Of a stretch of 64,000 nucleotides of DNA, positions 42,220-50,571 are shown piece after piece (position 1 is the stretch's first letter; each line of letters starts with the position of its first letter). Under the pieces are notes generated by a model that saw nothing but the letters and a program-made list of their open reading frames with translations, was not told the DNA's origin and did no database searches. The stretch covers positions 2,356,001-2,420,000 of the forward strand of contig CAWCPR010000001.1 in the NCBI GenBank assembly GCA_963797475.1, in the 5' to 3' direction. Made by a program: the position numbers and the translations under genes. The stretch is from CAWCPR01 sp963797475 (GTDB taxonomy: Bacteria > Chloroflexota > Anaerolineae > Anaerolineales > UBA4823).

Positions 42220-43337
42220 CACGCTCAGCCATCACCACAAAGCTCCTCCAGTGGTACGATGAAAACGCACGCTCCCTGCCCTGGCGCGGCCATCCGCAGC
42301 CTTACGCCGTATGGGTTTCGGAGATTATGCTGCAACAGACACGGGTGGAAACCGTCATCCCTTACTTCACTCGCTGGATGAAGCGCTTCCCGGACGTCCA
42401 AGCCCTGGCGCAAGCTTCCCAGCAGGATGTTTTGGCCGCCTGGGAGGGTTTGGGCTACTATAGCCGCGCTCGCAACCTGCAGCGGGCCGCCCAAATCCTC
42501 CTGGAATGCTACGAGGGCGAGCTGCCGGTGGACTCCCAGGCGCTGGGCAAATTGCCGGGGGTCGGGCGTTATACAGCCGCCGCCATCGCTTCCATCGCCT
42601 TCGGCCTGGACGAGCCTGCCCTGGATGGCAATATCCGCCGGGTGCTGGCGCGCCTGTTCAACGTGAGCGTGCCAGCTCGTTCGCCCCAGGGTGAACGCCG
42701 CCTGTGGGAGCTGGCAGCAGAACACCTGCCGCCGGGACAGGCTGGGGAATACAACCAGGCATTGATGGACCTGGGCGCGACGATTTGCACGCCGCGCAGC
42801 CCGGAATGCCAGCGCTGCCCGCTGGAAGACGCCTGCCAGGCGCGCCGGCTGGGGCTGCAAAACGAGCGTCCCGTCCTCTCTCGAAAGCCGCCGGCGCCCC
42901 ACTACATCGTCACTGCCGCCGTCATCGAGCAGGACAGCCGGGTGCTGATCACCCAGCGCCCGCTGGAAGGCTTATTGGGTGGGCTGTGGGAATTCCCCGG
43001 CGGTAAGCTGCAGCCAGGTGAAGAGTTGGCATCATGCTTGCAGCGTGAAATCCAGGAAGAGTTAAACCTCAAAATTCAGGTAGGCGCCTCGTTCGGCGTT
43101 TACCGGCACGCTTACACCCATTTCCGGGTGACGCTGCACGCCTTTCGCTGCAGCATCCCCACAAGCGGCCTGCCCGGCGGCAGCCAGCCGCAGCCTATCC
43201 AGGTGAAGGACCTGCGCTGGATTAAGCCGGAAGAGCTGCTGGATTATCCCATGGGCAAGATCGACCGCCAGATTGCCCGCCGGTTGATGGAAGCGAAAGG
43301 GCTGAGCGTCCCGGCTGCCACGGCGGCGAACACCTGA
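42216..43337 (+). CDS. mutY: Adenine DNA glycosylase MutY
   Basis: Removes adenine opposite 8-oxoguanine. HhH-GPD domain with LPWRGHPQPYAVWVSEIML and GKLPGVGRYTAAAIA, a 4Fe-4S cluster loop C-x6-C-x2-C-x5-C (CTPRSPECQRCPLEDAC) and a C-terminal NUDIX-type domain (REIQEEL) that recognises 8-oxoG. The start is GTG at 42216, overlapping the previous TGA. Length 373 aa is typical. Confidence 0.94.
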   Translation: MTRSAITTKLLQWYDENARSLPWRGHPQPYAVWVSEIMLQQTRVETVIPYFTRWMKRFPDVQALAQASQQDVLAAWEGLGYYSRARNLQRAAQILLECYEGELPVDSQALGKLPGVGRYTAAAIASIAFGLDEPALDGNIRRVLARLFNVSVPARSPQGERRLWELAAEHLPPGQAGEYNQALMDLGATICTPRSPECQRCPLEDACQARRLGLQNERPVLSRKPPAPHYIVTAAVIEQDSRVLITQRPLEGLLGGLWEFPGGKLQPGEELASCLQREIQEELNLKIQVGASFGVYRHAYTHFRVTLHAFRCSIPTSGLPGGSQPQPIQVKDLRWIKPEELLDYPMGKIDRQIARRLMEAKGLSVPAATAANT

Positions 43338-43363
43338 ACCAGAAACAAACAGGCATAGAGAAG

Positions 43364-44449
43364 ATGTTAATTGTTGACGCACACGAAGACCTGGCCTGGA
43401 ATATGCTTACCTTCGGGCGGGATTACAGCCTGCCAGCCGCCGAGACGCGCCGCAGGGAAGCCGGGACAGACATCCCGCAGCAGAACGATGATACTCTGCT
43501 GGGCTGGCCCGAATACCAGCGCGGCCAGGTGGCGCTGGTATTCGCCACGCTTTTCGCCGCGCCGCTGCGCGCCGGGGTAGGCTCGCACGACACCCAGGTT
43601 TACGCCAATGAAAGGCAAGCCCGCCATCTTTACAGCGCCCAGCTCGATCTTTACGAGCGCCTGGCGGACGAGCACGCCGACCAATTCCGCCCGGTTCAGA
43701 GTCGCGGCGATTTGCAGGCCGTGCTGGATCACTGGCACAGCGACAGCGAGCACCACCCGGTCGGCCTGGTGGTGCTCATGGAGGGTGCAGAGGCGGTGCG
43801 CTCGCCGGACGAGCTGGAAGAATGGTGGCAGCGCGGCGTACGCCTGATCGGACCAGCCTGGGCCGGCAACCGCTTTTGCGGCGGCACAAACGAGCCCGGA
43901 CCGCTCACATCCGAGGGATACGCCCTGCTGGAAGGCATGGCGAGCCTTGGCTTTACACTCGATCTGAGCCACATGGACCAGGAGGCCGCCCTGCAAGCCC
44001 TGGACGCTTATCCTGGCCGGATCGCAGCCACCCACGCCAACGCCCAGGCCTTGCTCAAGGGCTACGATGGCAACCGCCACCTGCCGGACCGGGTCATTCA
44101 GGGCCTGCTCGAACGGGATGGCATCATCGGCGTGGTGCCCTATAACGGGTTTTTGCTGGCCGGCTGGCGGCGCGGCGACCGGCGCGACCTGCTGAGCCTG
44201 CAGCACATCGTTGCCCAGCTCGACTATATCTGCCAGATGGCAGGCGATGCAAAACACGCTGGCCTGGGGACCGATTTCGACGGCGGCTTCGGCCTCCAAT
44301 CCACGCCGCCCGGAATCGACACCATCGCCGATCTGCAAAAGCTGGCGCCGCTCCTGGCCGAAAAAGGTTATTCTCAGGAGGATATCGGCGCCATCCTGGG
44401 CGGCAACTGGCTCGACCTGCTGCAGACCGGCCTGCCGGTAAGTGTATAA
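43364..44449 (+). CDS. Membrane dipeptidase, family M19
   Basis: Zinc dipeptidase of the renal dipeptidase family: IVDAHEDLAW supplies the first metal ligands (HxD), LMEGAEAV the bridging Glu, LDLSHMD and AATHANAQ the His ligands, and GTDFDGGFG the Asp. 361 aa is normal. No signal peptide, so cytoplasmic dipeptide recycling is likely. Confidence 0.92.
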   Translation: MLIVDAHEDLAWNMLTFGRDYSLPAAETRRREAGTDIPQQNDDTLLGWPEYQRGQVALVFATLFAAPLRAGVGSHDTQVYANERQARHLYSAQLDLYERLADEHADQFRPVQSRGDLQAVLDHWHSDSEHHPVGLVVLMEGAEAVRSPDELEEWWQRGVRLIGPAWAGNRFCGGTNEPGPLTSEGYALLEGMASLGFTLDLSHMDQEAALQALDAYPGRIAATHANAQALLKGYDGNRHLPDRVIQGLLERDGIIGVVPYNGFLLAGWRRGDRRDLLSLQHIVAQLDYICQMAGDAKHAGLGTDFDGGFGLQSTPPGIDTIADLQKLAPLLAEKGYSQEDIGAILGGNWLDLLQTGLPVSV

Positions 44450-44503
44450 TGATTTTTAACGGCGGTCTCAGCGCCTGGTTAAAAATACGCTCGGTTTAAT
44501 GCG

Positions 44504-44947
44504 ATGATCAACGGACAAAATCAAAGCAGCAAACGCTTACGCATCCGCATTGGATTGAGCACCCTCATCCTGGGTTTGTTGATATTTGTGTTGGGAGCCG
44601 ATCCCGGGTTGTTTGGATTGGATCGCAGCCCAGTGACAGGTTTCGTGCAGATCGCTGTTCTCTTAATAGGACTGGCGTTGATCTGCCTGGGAGGCTATGT
44701 CACTCTAAACGCGCTTTGGAACGGCACCCAAAAATCGATCGGCGCCGATATTGGCCTGCGGCTGGTCAGCACTGGCTACGTGATCAGCGTCGCATCCGGT
44801 ATGGCCGACGTGTTCGGATTTGGCAGCCACCCTTTCCCCCAAATTCCCTATTTTGGGCCCTGGCAAGCGACCGGCGTTATGGTCGGCGAGGCGATGATCG
44901 CCCTGGGCTTTTTACTGCTGATCCCTTTCCAGGGGCGAAAAAGATAA
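44504..44947 (+). CDS. Four-helix membrane protein, unknown
   Basis: 147 aa with four predicted membrane helices (about 15-32, 43-64, 86-102, 122-142) and a short conserved-looking loop FGSHPFPQIPYFGPW. No family recognised. Convergent with the oxidoreductase gene. Confidence 0.6.
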   Translation: MINGQNQSSKRLRIRIGLSTLILGLLIFVLGADPGLFGLDRSPVTGFVQIAVLLIGLALICLGGYVTLNALWNGTQKSIGADIGLRLVSTGYVISVASGMADVFGFGSHPFPQIPYFGPWQATGVMVGEAMIALGFLLLIPFQGRKR

Positions 44948-44963
44948 AAAAAGCCGGTCGGCT
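44946..44963 (-). terminator. Intrinsic terminator of the oxidoreductase gene
   Basis: On the minus strand AGCCG-AC-CGGCT is followed by seven T. It starts within the gene's TGA context and ends it cleanly before the convergent membrane protein gene. Confidence 0.7.
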
Positions 44964-46318
44964 CAATCATCTGGGCCGATGCAGGCCAGCATCTCCTCAT
45001 TCGTTTTCATCTTAAACTCTTCCAATCCAAGCCGCCTGGCCTGTTCCTGTTCGGCTGCTTCCAGGCGCGTGACCGCCTGCCAATCGACCACCCGGCAGCC
45101 CTGCTTCTCAAGCAGGTGACCTAACGCCTCCAGGCTGTGCGCTTCTGTCTGTGCATCCGTGGCAGGCAGGGTTTGCAGGTACTGTAGAATCGCTTTGGCC
45201 CCATTTTCCCCATCTTTGCGGGCCACTCCTACCAGGCCGCTGCTCGCCTCACGCGACCAGCCGGCCACAAAGACGCCCTCCAACGGCTTGCCCAAATCCG
45301 GATCAAAGGCTTCATAAGACAGGTTTTCCACCGGGTAGGCGGGCGCCGGGTTCTTAACAAACTCATTCCACCTTACCGGCAGGCCGAAATGGTCTTCGAC
45401 CCGGTCGCCGATACAAAATATGACTGTGTCCACGTCCAGAAGGCGTTTTGTACCCAGGCCGACCGCTTTGGTATCGTTATTTTTCGGAACCAGGGTGGTG
45501 TCTTCGACTTCTAAAGCGCACACCCGGCCTTGATCGTCCCCCAGCATACGCGTTGGCGAGGCCAGGAAATCGAAGCGAAAGCGGGTATCCGAGATGGCAT
45601 CCAGGCCTTTTGGCAAGGCCGAAAGGATAAAAGCTTTGGCGCCATCCACGTCCTGGCCAATCGCCGTCATCACCGGCGCGACCCGGGCGATCTCAGCTTC
45701 GAAAGCTGCCAGGTCCAGGTTGCGGATGACGGTTTCCATTTCTTTCTTAGAGAATTTCACTTCGACAGGGCCGCGGCGGGCCACCGCCACTACCTCGGCC
45801 ACCTTCAGTTCCCGGACAACCCAGTGGGCGATATCCAGCATGACGTTGCCGACCCCGATCAAGGCAACGCGCTGCCCGATCCGGTAATCCTGGACGCTGT
45901 AGGGTGGCAGCCGGTTGTAATGGTAAACCAGGTCCTTGGCGTGATACACCCCGGCCAGCTCCTCCCCCGGCAGACCGAGCCACTTGGTCCCTTGTGCGCC
46001 TACGGTGACCAAAATAGCCTGGAAACCGGCCTCTTTCAAGTCTTCCAGGCTTAAACCGCTTTCCTCCCCGACCGTCACATTGCCAAGATATTGGATATTT
46101 GCCCCTTGCAGGATCTGGCGAAACTGCTTGCGCAGCCCCTCTTTCATCTTGTGCTTGTCGTGATAAATGCCATATTCGGCCAGGCCGCCGGGTTTGATAT
46201 CCCGGTTGAGCAGCACGACGCGCACCCCCTCAGCCGCCAGGTACCTGGCGGCAAAAATGCCGGCAGGACCGGCCCCAATAACGGCGACGAGATGTGAATT
46301 TTGTTCTTCGCTGGTCAT
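44963..46318 (-). CDS. FAD/NAD(P)-dependent oxidoreductase (ferredoxin reductase-like)
   Basis: 451 aa. N-terminal FAD-binding GAGPAGIFAARYLAAEG, then GGLAEYGIYHDKHKMK, and a second nucleotide loop VALIGVGNVMLDIA for NAD(P). The pattern matches adrenodoxin reductase/glutamate synthase small-subunit-like enzymes, but the usual N-terminal cysteine clusters are absent, so a ferredoxin-NADP reductase role is more likely than glutamate synthase. Some ~60 extra residues at the C-terminus are charged and helical. Confidence 0.85.
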   Translation of the reverse strand: MTSEEQNSHLVAVIGAGPAGIFAARYLAAEGVRVVLLNRDIKPGGLAEYGIYHDKHKMKEGLRKQFRQILQGANIQYLGNVTVGEESGLSLEDLKEAGFQAILVTVGAQGTKWLGLPGEELAGVYHAKDLVYHYNRLPPYSVQDYRIGQRVALIGVGNVMLDIAHWVVRELKVAEVVAVARRGPVEVKFSKKEMETVIRNLDLAAFEAEIARVAPVMTAIGQDVDGAKAFILSALPKGLDAISDTRFRFDFLASPTRMLGDDQGRVCALEVEDTTLVPKNNDTKAVGLGTKRLLDVDTVIFCIGDRVEDHFGLPVRWNEFVKNPAPAYPVENLSYEAFDPDLGKPLEGVFVAGWSREASSGLVGVARKDGENGAKAILQYLQTLPATDAQTEAHSLEALGHLLEKQGCRVVDWQAVTRLEAAEQEQARRLGLEEFKMKTNEEMLACIGPDD

Positions 46319-46586
46319 TTCTGCCCTCCCATACTAAAAAAGGCCGCCCACAACTGCAACCTGGCCCTGGCATTATATTCATGCCAAAGGGATTCCACAA
46401 GTGCCTTAGAACCTATTTTCATCCTGCATTCATTTTATAAATCTTTCGGCTGTTGTAGCTATCAAACTGGTAAGGTCCCTGGCTTTGGCACCTGCAGGCA
46501 TTGTCTGTTTATTCCAGTCTATGCTATATTTGATGCACTATTATAGGAATGCTTCTATTGGTGTTGAAAAACACGAGGAGATTACT

Positions 46587-47273
46587 GTGCAACCGCCATA
46601 TCCTTCCCAATTCGACCCTGCTCCGGCAGAAGAGGCTCCCCAAAAACCAACCTCGCGGATCTGGCGCGTGCTCTGGCAAGGGAAAGTGGGGCCGGCGTTT
46701 TGGAATATCGCCAGCCTGGTGTCCCTCACCGTCAACATCATCTTGTTGGTCATTCTGATCCTGGTTGGCCGGGAGTTATTCGCCCTGAAGGGCTTGGTTT
46801 CAGACCAACTGATCAGCGGTCTGCACGAGAACTTCATCAAAATGGACCAGGCGCGCATCACCACCACCATCCAGGTCGACGACATCATCCCGGTGACCTT
46901 CGATCTGCCCGTCCAGACCGAGACCACGGTGGTCCTGACCAAAGACACCCGCATCAAGAACGCCATCGTCAACCTGAGCACGGGCGGGCTCTCCATTACC
47001 CGGGCGCCTGCCAACATCGTCCTCCCGGCCGGAACAAAGCTGCCCATATCGCTGAACATCGTTGTCCCGGTCAACACGACTGTGCCCATATCGCTGAAGG
47101 TCCCGGTCGATATCCCTTTGAACAAAACCGAGCTGCACGATCCATTCACCGGCCTGCAAAAAGTCGTCTCTCCCTATGACCGGCTGCTTGCCAGCAGCCC
47201 AAACACCTGGAGCGACACGCCAGTGTGCCGTAACGGCCTGGATTTCTTCTGCAACTGGCTGTCGGGTAAATAG
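46587..47273 (+). CDS. Membrane-anchored protein with repeated beta segments
   Basis: ~228 aa. One membrane helix (~residues 40-65) and then a long extracytoplasmic part built from repeated short strands (LPISLNIVVPVNTTVPISLKVPVDIPL has two near-copies of PISL-x-VPV). The GTG start at 46587 is preceded by GAGGAG; upstream codons are not convincing. Family unknown. Four cysteines near the end (CRNGLDFFCNW holds two) may form a disulfide. Confidence 0.6.
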   Translation: MQPPYPSQFDPAPAEEAPQKPTSRIWRVLWQGKVGPAFWNIASLVSLTVNIILLVILILVGRELFALKGLVSDQLISGLHENFIKMDQARITTTIQVDDIIPVTFDLPVQTETTVVLTKDTRIKNAIVNLSTGGLSITRAPANIVLPAGTKLPISLNIVVPVNTTVPISLKVPVDIPLNKTELHDPFTGLQKVVSPYDRLLASSPNTWSDTPVCRNGLDFFCNWLSGK

Positions 47274-47392
47274 ACGGTTTATAATTAGAGGCCAGCAGGG
47301 GTGTTTTTTATGCCTCGCAGCCGCAGATCCATTTGCGGCGTCACATGGCGCTGACAACCGGCGCCATCACACACATTAATCGTGGAGAATTC

Positions 47393-48730
47393 ATGCAAAC
47401 TGGGGTACAGAAACTTCGATTATCCAACGGGCTGCTGGTGCTTTTGAAAGAAATCCACACCGCCCCGTTGATCAGCCATTGGATCTGGTACCGGGTTGGC
47501 TCGCGCAATGAAGTTGCCGGCGCCACCGGGATCTCTCACTGGGTGGAACACATGCAGTTTAAAGGCACTGCCCAATTCCCCACTGGCTCGTTGGATAAAG
47601 CAATCTCTCGCCTGGGAGGCGTCTGGAATGCCTTCACCTACCTGGATTGGACGACTTACTTCGAGACCTTGCCGGCGGATAAAATCGACCTTGCGCTGCG
47701 CCTGGAGGCCGACCGTATGGCAAACAGTCTGTTCGCCCCCGAAGAAGTCGATTCGGAGCGCACCGTGATCATCTCCGAGCGCCAGGGCAACGAAAACGAG
47801 CCGCTTTTCCTGCTGGCTGAAGAAATCCAGGCGGCTGCCTTCCGGGTGCATTCTTATCACCACGAGGTGATCGGGGATTTGGCCGATCTCCAGACCATGC
47901 AGCGCGAGGATCTTTACCAGCATTACCGCACGTTTTACGCTCCGAATAACGCCGTCCTGGCGATTGCCGGCGATTTTGAAAGCGGGTCCATGCTGAGTCG
48001 CCTGGGCGAGCTGTTCGAGCCGATCCCGGCTGGCGCTGAACCGCCCCGGCGCACCCGGCTCGAACCCCCGCAGTTGGGAGAGCGCCGGGTCACTGTGGAA
48101 GGCCCGGGCGATACCACCTACCTGCAGGTGGACTACCGCGCCCCAGAAGCCTCTCTCCCGGATTTTTTCGCATTGACCGTACTGGACTCCTTGCTGACCG
48201 GGCCAAGCAGCCTGAACATGTTTGGCGAGGGCATCTCGAACAAGACCTCGCGCCTCTACCGGCGCCTGGTCGACCGGGAATTAGCCGTAAGCGTGTTTGG
48301 TGGGCTGCAAGCCACGATCGATCCATTCCTTTACACCATCACCATCCTGCCCCACCCTGACCACGGCGTAGAAGAGAACCTGCAAGCGCTGGATGAAGAG
48401 ATTCAACGCCTGCGAGATGAGCCGCCCTCCGGCGAGGAACTCCAGCGGGCCGTCAAGCAAGCGCGCGCCCTGTTCGCTTATGGCAGCGAATCCATCACCA
48501 ACCAGGCGTTCTGGCTGGGTTTCAGCGAGATGTTCGCCGACTACGATTGGTTTCTCACTTACCTGGACAGGTTGGCAGAGGTGACTCCCCAGAATGTGCA
48601 GGCAGCCGCCCAAAAATATCTGCGCCCGCAGCAGCGCGTGGTGGGTGTTTACCTGCCGCAGGGGGACGAAACCCCGAATTTAAGCCCGGGTGAAGAAGCT
48701 GAAGAAATGCAAGCCGGGAGCCTGACATGA
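47393..48730 (+). CDS. M16 zinc peptidase, catalytic partner
   Basis: Insulinase/pitrilysin family. The inverted zinc motif HWVEHMQFKGT (HxxEH) is present, and the downstream ligand Glu lies in SERTVIISERQGNENE. 445 aa, half of a two-domain peptidase; the next gene supplies the inactive half. The ATG overlap (ATGA) with the next gene indicates a joint heterodimer. Confidence 0.92.
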   Translation: MQTGVQKLRLSNGLLVLLKEIHTAPLISHWIWYRVGSRNEVAGATGISHWVEHMQFKGTAQFPTGSLDKAISRLGGVWNAFTYLDWTTYFETLPADKIDLALRLEADRMANSLFAPEEVDSERTVIISERQGNENEPLFLLAEEIQAAAFRVHSYHHEVIGDLADLQTMQREDLYQHYRTFYAPNNAVLAIAGDFESGSMLSRLGELFEPIPAGAEPPRRTRLEPPQLGERRVTVEGPGDTTYLQVDYRAPEASLPDFFALTVLDSLLTGPSSLNMFGEGISNKTSRLYRRLVDRELAVSVFGGLQATIDPFLYTITILPHPDHGVEENLQALDEEIQRLRDEPPSGEELQRAVKQARALFAYGSESITNQAFWLGFSEMFADYDWFLTYLDRLAEVTPQNVQAAAQKYLRPQQRVVGVYLPQGDETPNLSPGEEAEEMQAGSLT

Positions 48731-50034
48731 CCCAAAACAGAGTGCGCCAAAACCGGCCTGCCCCGCTCGCCCGGCCCTATTCCACGCCTGGCCCGGACGA
48801 CATCACCCGCCTGCAATTGCCGAACGGCATTGTCGTGCTGTCACGCCCCAACTTCAACAGCCCGTCGGTCGTCCTGAGCGGATTTCTGCAGGCCGGCGGC
48901 ATTTCAGACCCGGATGAAAAGCTCGGCCTGGCAGATTTTTGCGCTGCGGCGTTAATGCGCGGCTCGGCCAGGCACAGTTTCCAGGAAATATACGACCTGC
49001 TGGAATCGGCCGGCGCCAGCCTCGGAATCAGCGGAGGCGTGCACACGACCAGTTTCCACGGCAAAGCCCTGGCAGAGGATCTCGGCCTACTGCTCTCTCT
49101 GTTGTCTGAGACCCTGCGCCAGCCGTCCTTCCCCGGCGACGAGGTGGAACGCCTGCGGGCGCAACTGCTGACCAGCCTGGCGATCCGCTCCCAGGACACC
49201 GGCGACATGGCCTCGTTGACCCTGGATCAAATTCTGTACCCCGAGCACCCGTACAGCCGGCCGAATGAAGGCTATCCGGAGACCGTCCAGGCCATCCAGC
49301 GTGATGATCTGGCTGCCTTTCACTCCCGCCACTATGGACCGCACGGCCTGACGATCGCAGTGACCGGGGCCGTCGAACCGGCCCAGGCCGTCGAAATGGT
49401 GTCCCAGGCCCTGGGAGACTGGCAAAACTCGTCCCAGCCGGAAGTCGCCTCCCTGCCCGATCTGCAACCGCTGCAGCAAACCGTTCGCAGGAAAGCGACC
49501 ATCCCAGGCAAATACCAGTCCGATATTTTGCTGGGCGCGCCAGGCCCGGCGCGGCGCGCCCCGGATTTCCTGGCCGCAGCCCTGGGCAACAGCGTCCTGG
49601 GCCAGTTCGGCATGATGGGCCGCATCGGCGAGGCGGTTCGCGAACAGGCCGGGCTGGCTTACTATGCCCACAGCGATTTGACCGGCGGCTTTGGGCCCGG
49701 GCCCTGGCTGGTGTCGGCCGGGGTCGCGCCCGAAAATGTCGAACGGGCCATCGACTTGATCCTGGAAGAGATCACCCGCTTCGTCGGCGAGCCGGTCAGC
49801 GCCGAAGAGCTGAGCGACAGCCAGGATCAATTCGTTGGACGGCTGCCTCTCTCGCTGGAATCTAACGCCGGGGTGGCAGCCGCCCTGGTTCAAATCGAGC
49901 GCTACGGCCTGGGCCTGGATTACTACCGCCGCTACCCCGAGCGCATCCGGGCGATCACACAGGATGAGGTGTTAGAAGCTGCCCGGCGCTACCTGGATCC
50001 AAAACGCCTGGGGATCGCCGTCGCCGGCCCCTGA
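48727..50034 (+). CDS. M16 family protein, non-catalytic partner
   Basis: Same fold as the preceding protein but the zinc motif is lost: at the HxxEH position it has LADFCAAALMRG. The R/Y-bearing GPWLVSAGVAPENVERA region typical of the partner subunit is present. It probably completes the peptidase cavity as in processing-peptidase-type heterodimers. Confidence 0.88.
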   Translation: MTQNRVRQNRPAPLARPYSTPGPDDITRLQLPNGIVVLSRPNFNSPSVVLSGFLQAGGISDPDEKLGLADFCAAALMRGSARHSFQEIYDLLESAGASLGISGGVHTTSFHGKALAEDLGLLLSLLSETLRQPSFPGDEVERLRAQLLTSLAIRSQDTGDMASLTLDQILYPEHPYSRPNEGYPETVQAIQRDDLAAFHSRHYGPHGLTIAVTGAVEPAQAVEMVSQALGDWQNSSQPEVASLPDLQPLQQTVRRKATIPGKYQSDILLGAPGPARRAPDFLAAALGNSVLGQFGMMGRIGEAVREQAGLAYYAHSDLTGGFGPGPWLVSAGVAPENVERAIDLILEEITRFVGEPVSAEELSDSQDQFVGRLPLSLESNAGVAAALVQIERYGLGLDYYRRYPERIRAITQDEVLEAARRYLDPKRLGIAVAGP

Positions 50035-50043
50035 GAGCTGCTG

Positions 50044-50424
50044 ATGCCCGACTTAAAACTCGCCAGCGGCACCGACCTGATCGAGATCGAACGCCTGCGA
50101 AGCGCGATCGAGCGCCACGGCGCGCGCCTGCTGAACCGGGTTTTCACTGCACAGGAGCTGGCGGAAACCGGAGGAAACCCGGCCTCCTTGGCGGCGCGCT
50201 TCGCCGCCAAGGAGGCGGTCGCCAAGGCCCTGGGAACCGGCATCGGCGCCGTCGCCTGGCAGGAGATCGAGATCTGCCGCGGGCCGGCCCGCCAACCGTT
50301 TCTTCGCCTGCACGGGGCCGCCCAGAAACTGGCCGATGACCTGGGGCTGCACACCTGGTCTATCAGTCTCAGCCACACCCGTATTTACGCCAGCGCCATC
50401 GCCATCGCCATCGGGCCTGGCTGA
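50044..50424 (+). CDS. acpS: Holo-ACP synthase
   Basis: 4'-phosphopantetheinyl transferase (126 aa) that activates acyl carrier protein: GTDLIEIERLR, the metal-binding FAAKEAVAKALGTG and the C-terminal SISLSHTR. The start follows nine bases after the M16 gene and the stop is 147 bases before the acylase gene. Confidence 0.92.
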   Translation: MPDLKLASGTDLIEIERLRSAIERHGARLLNRVFTAQELAETGGNPASLAARFAAKEAVAKALGTGIGAVAWQEIEICRGPARQPFLRLHGAAQKLADDLGLHTWSISLSHTRIYASAIAIAIGPG

Positions 50425-50571
50425 TCCATCGCCTGCTTGCGGGAAGAAGCCACCAAACGCGGATCGGGGGTTGATCGATTCACCCTTCGGGTGGATAATA
50501 AAAGTTGTGGCTGGCCTTGATACCCCCATTCTTGCCATTCGAATCAATGGAATCTCCACTGGAGGTTGACC

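Noticed and set aside
47280..47285. TATAAT upstream of the M16 gene
   Set aside because: No acceptable -35 or extended -10 around it; likely chance occurrence.
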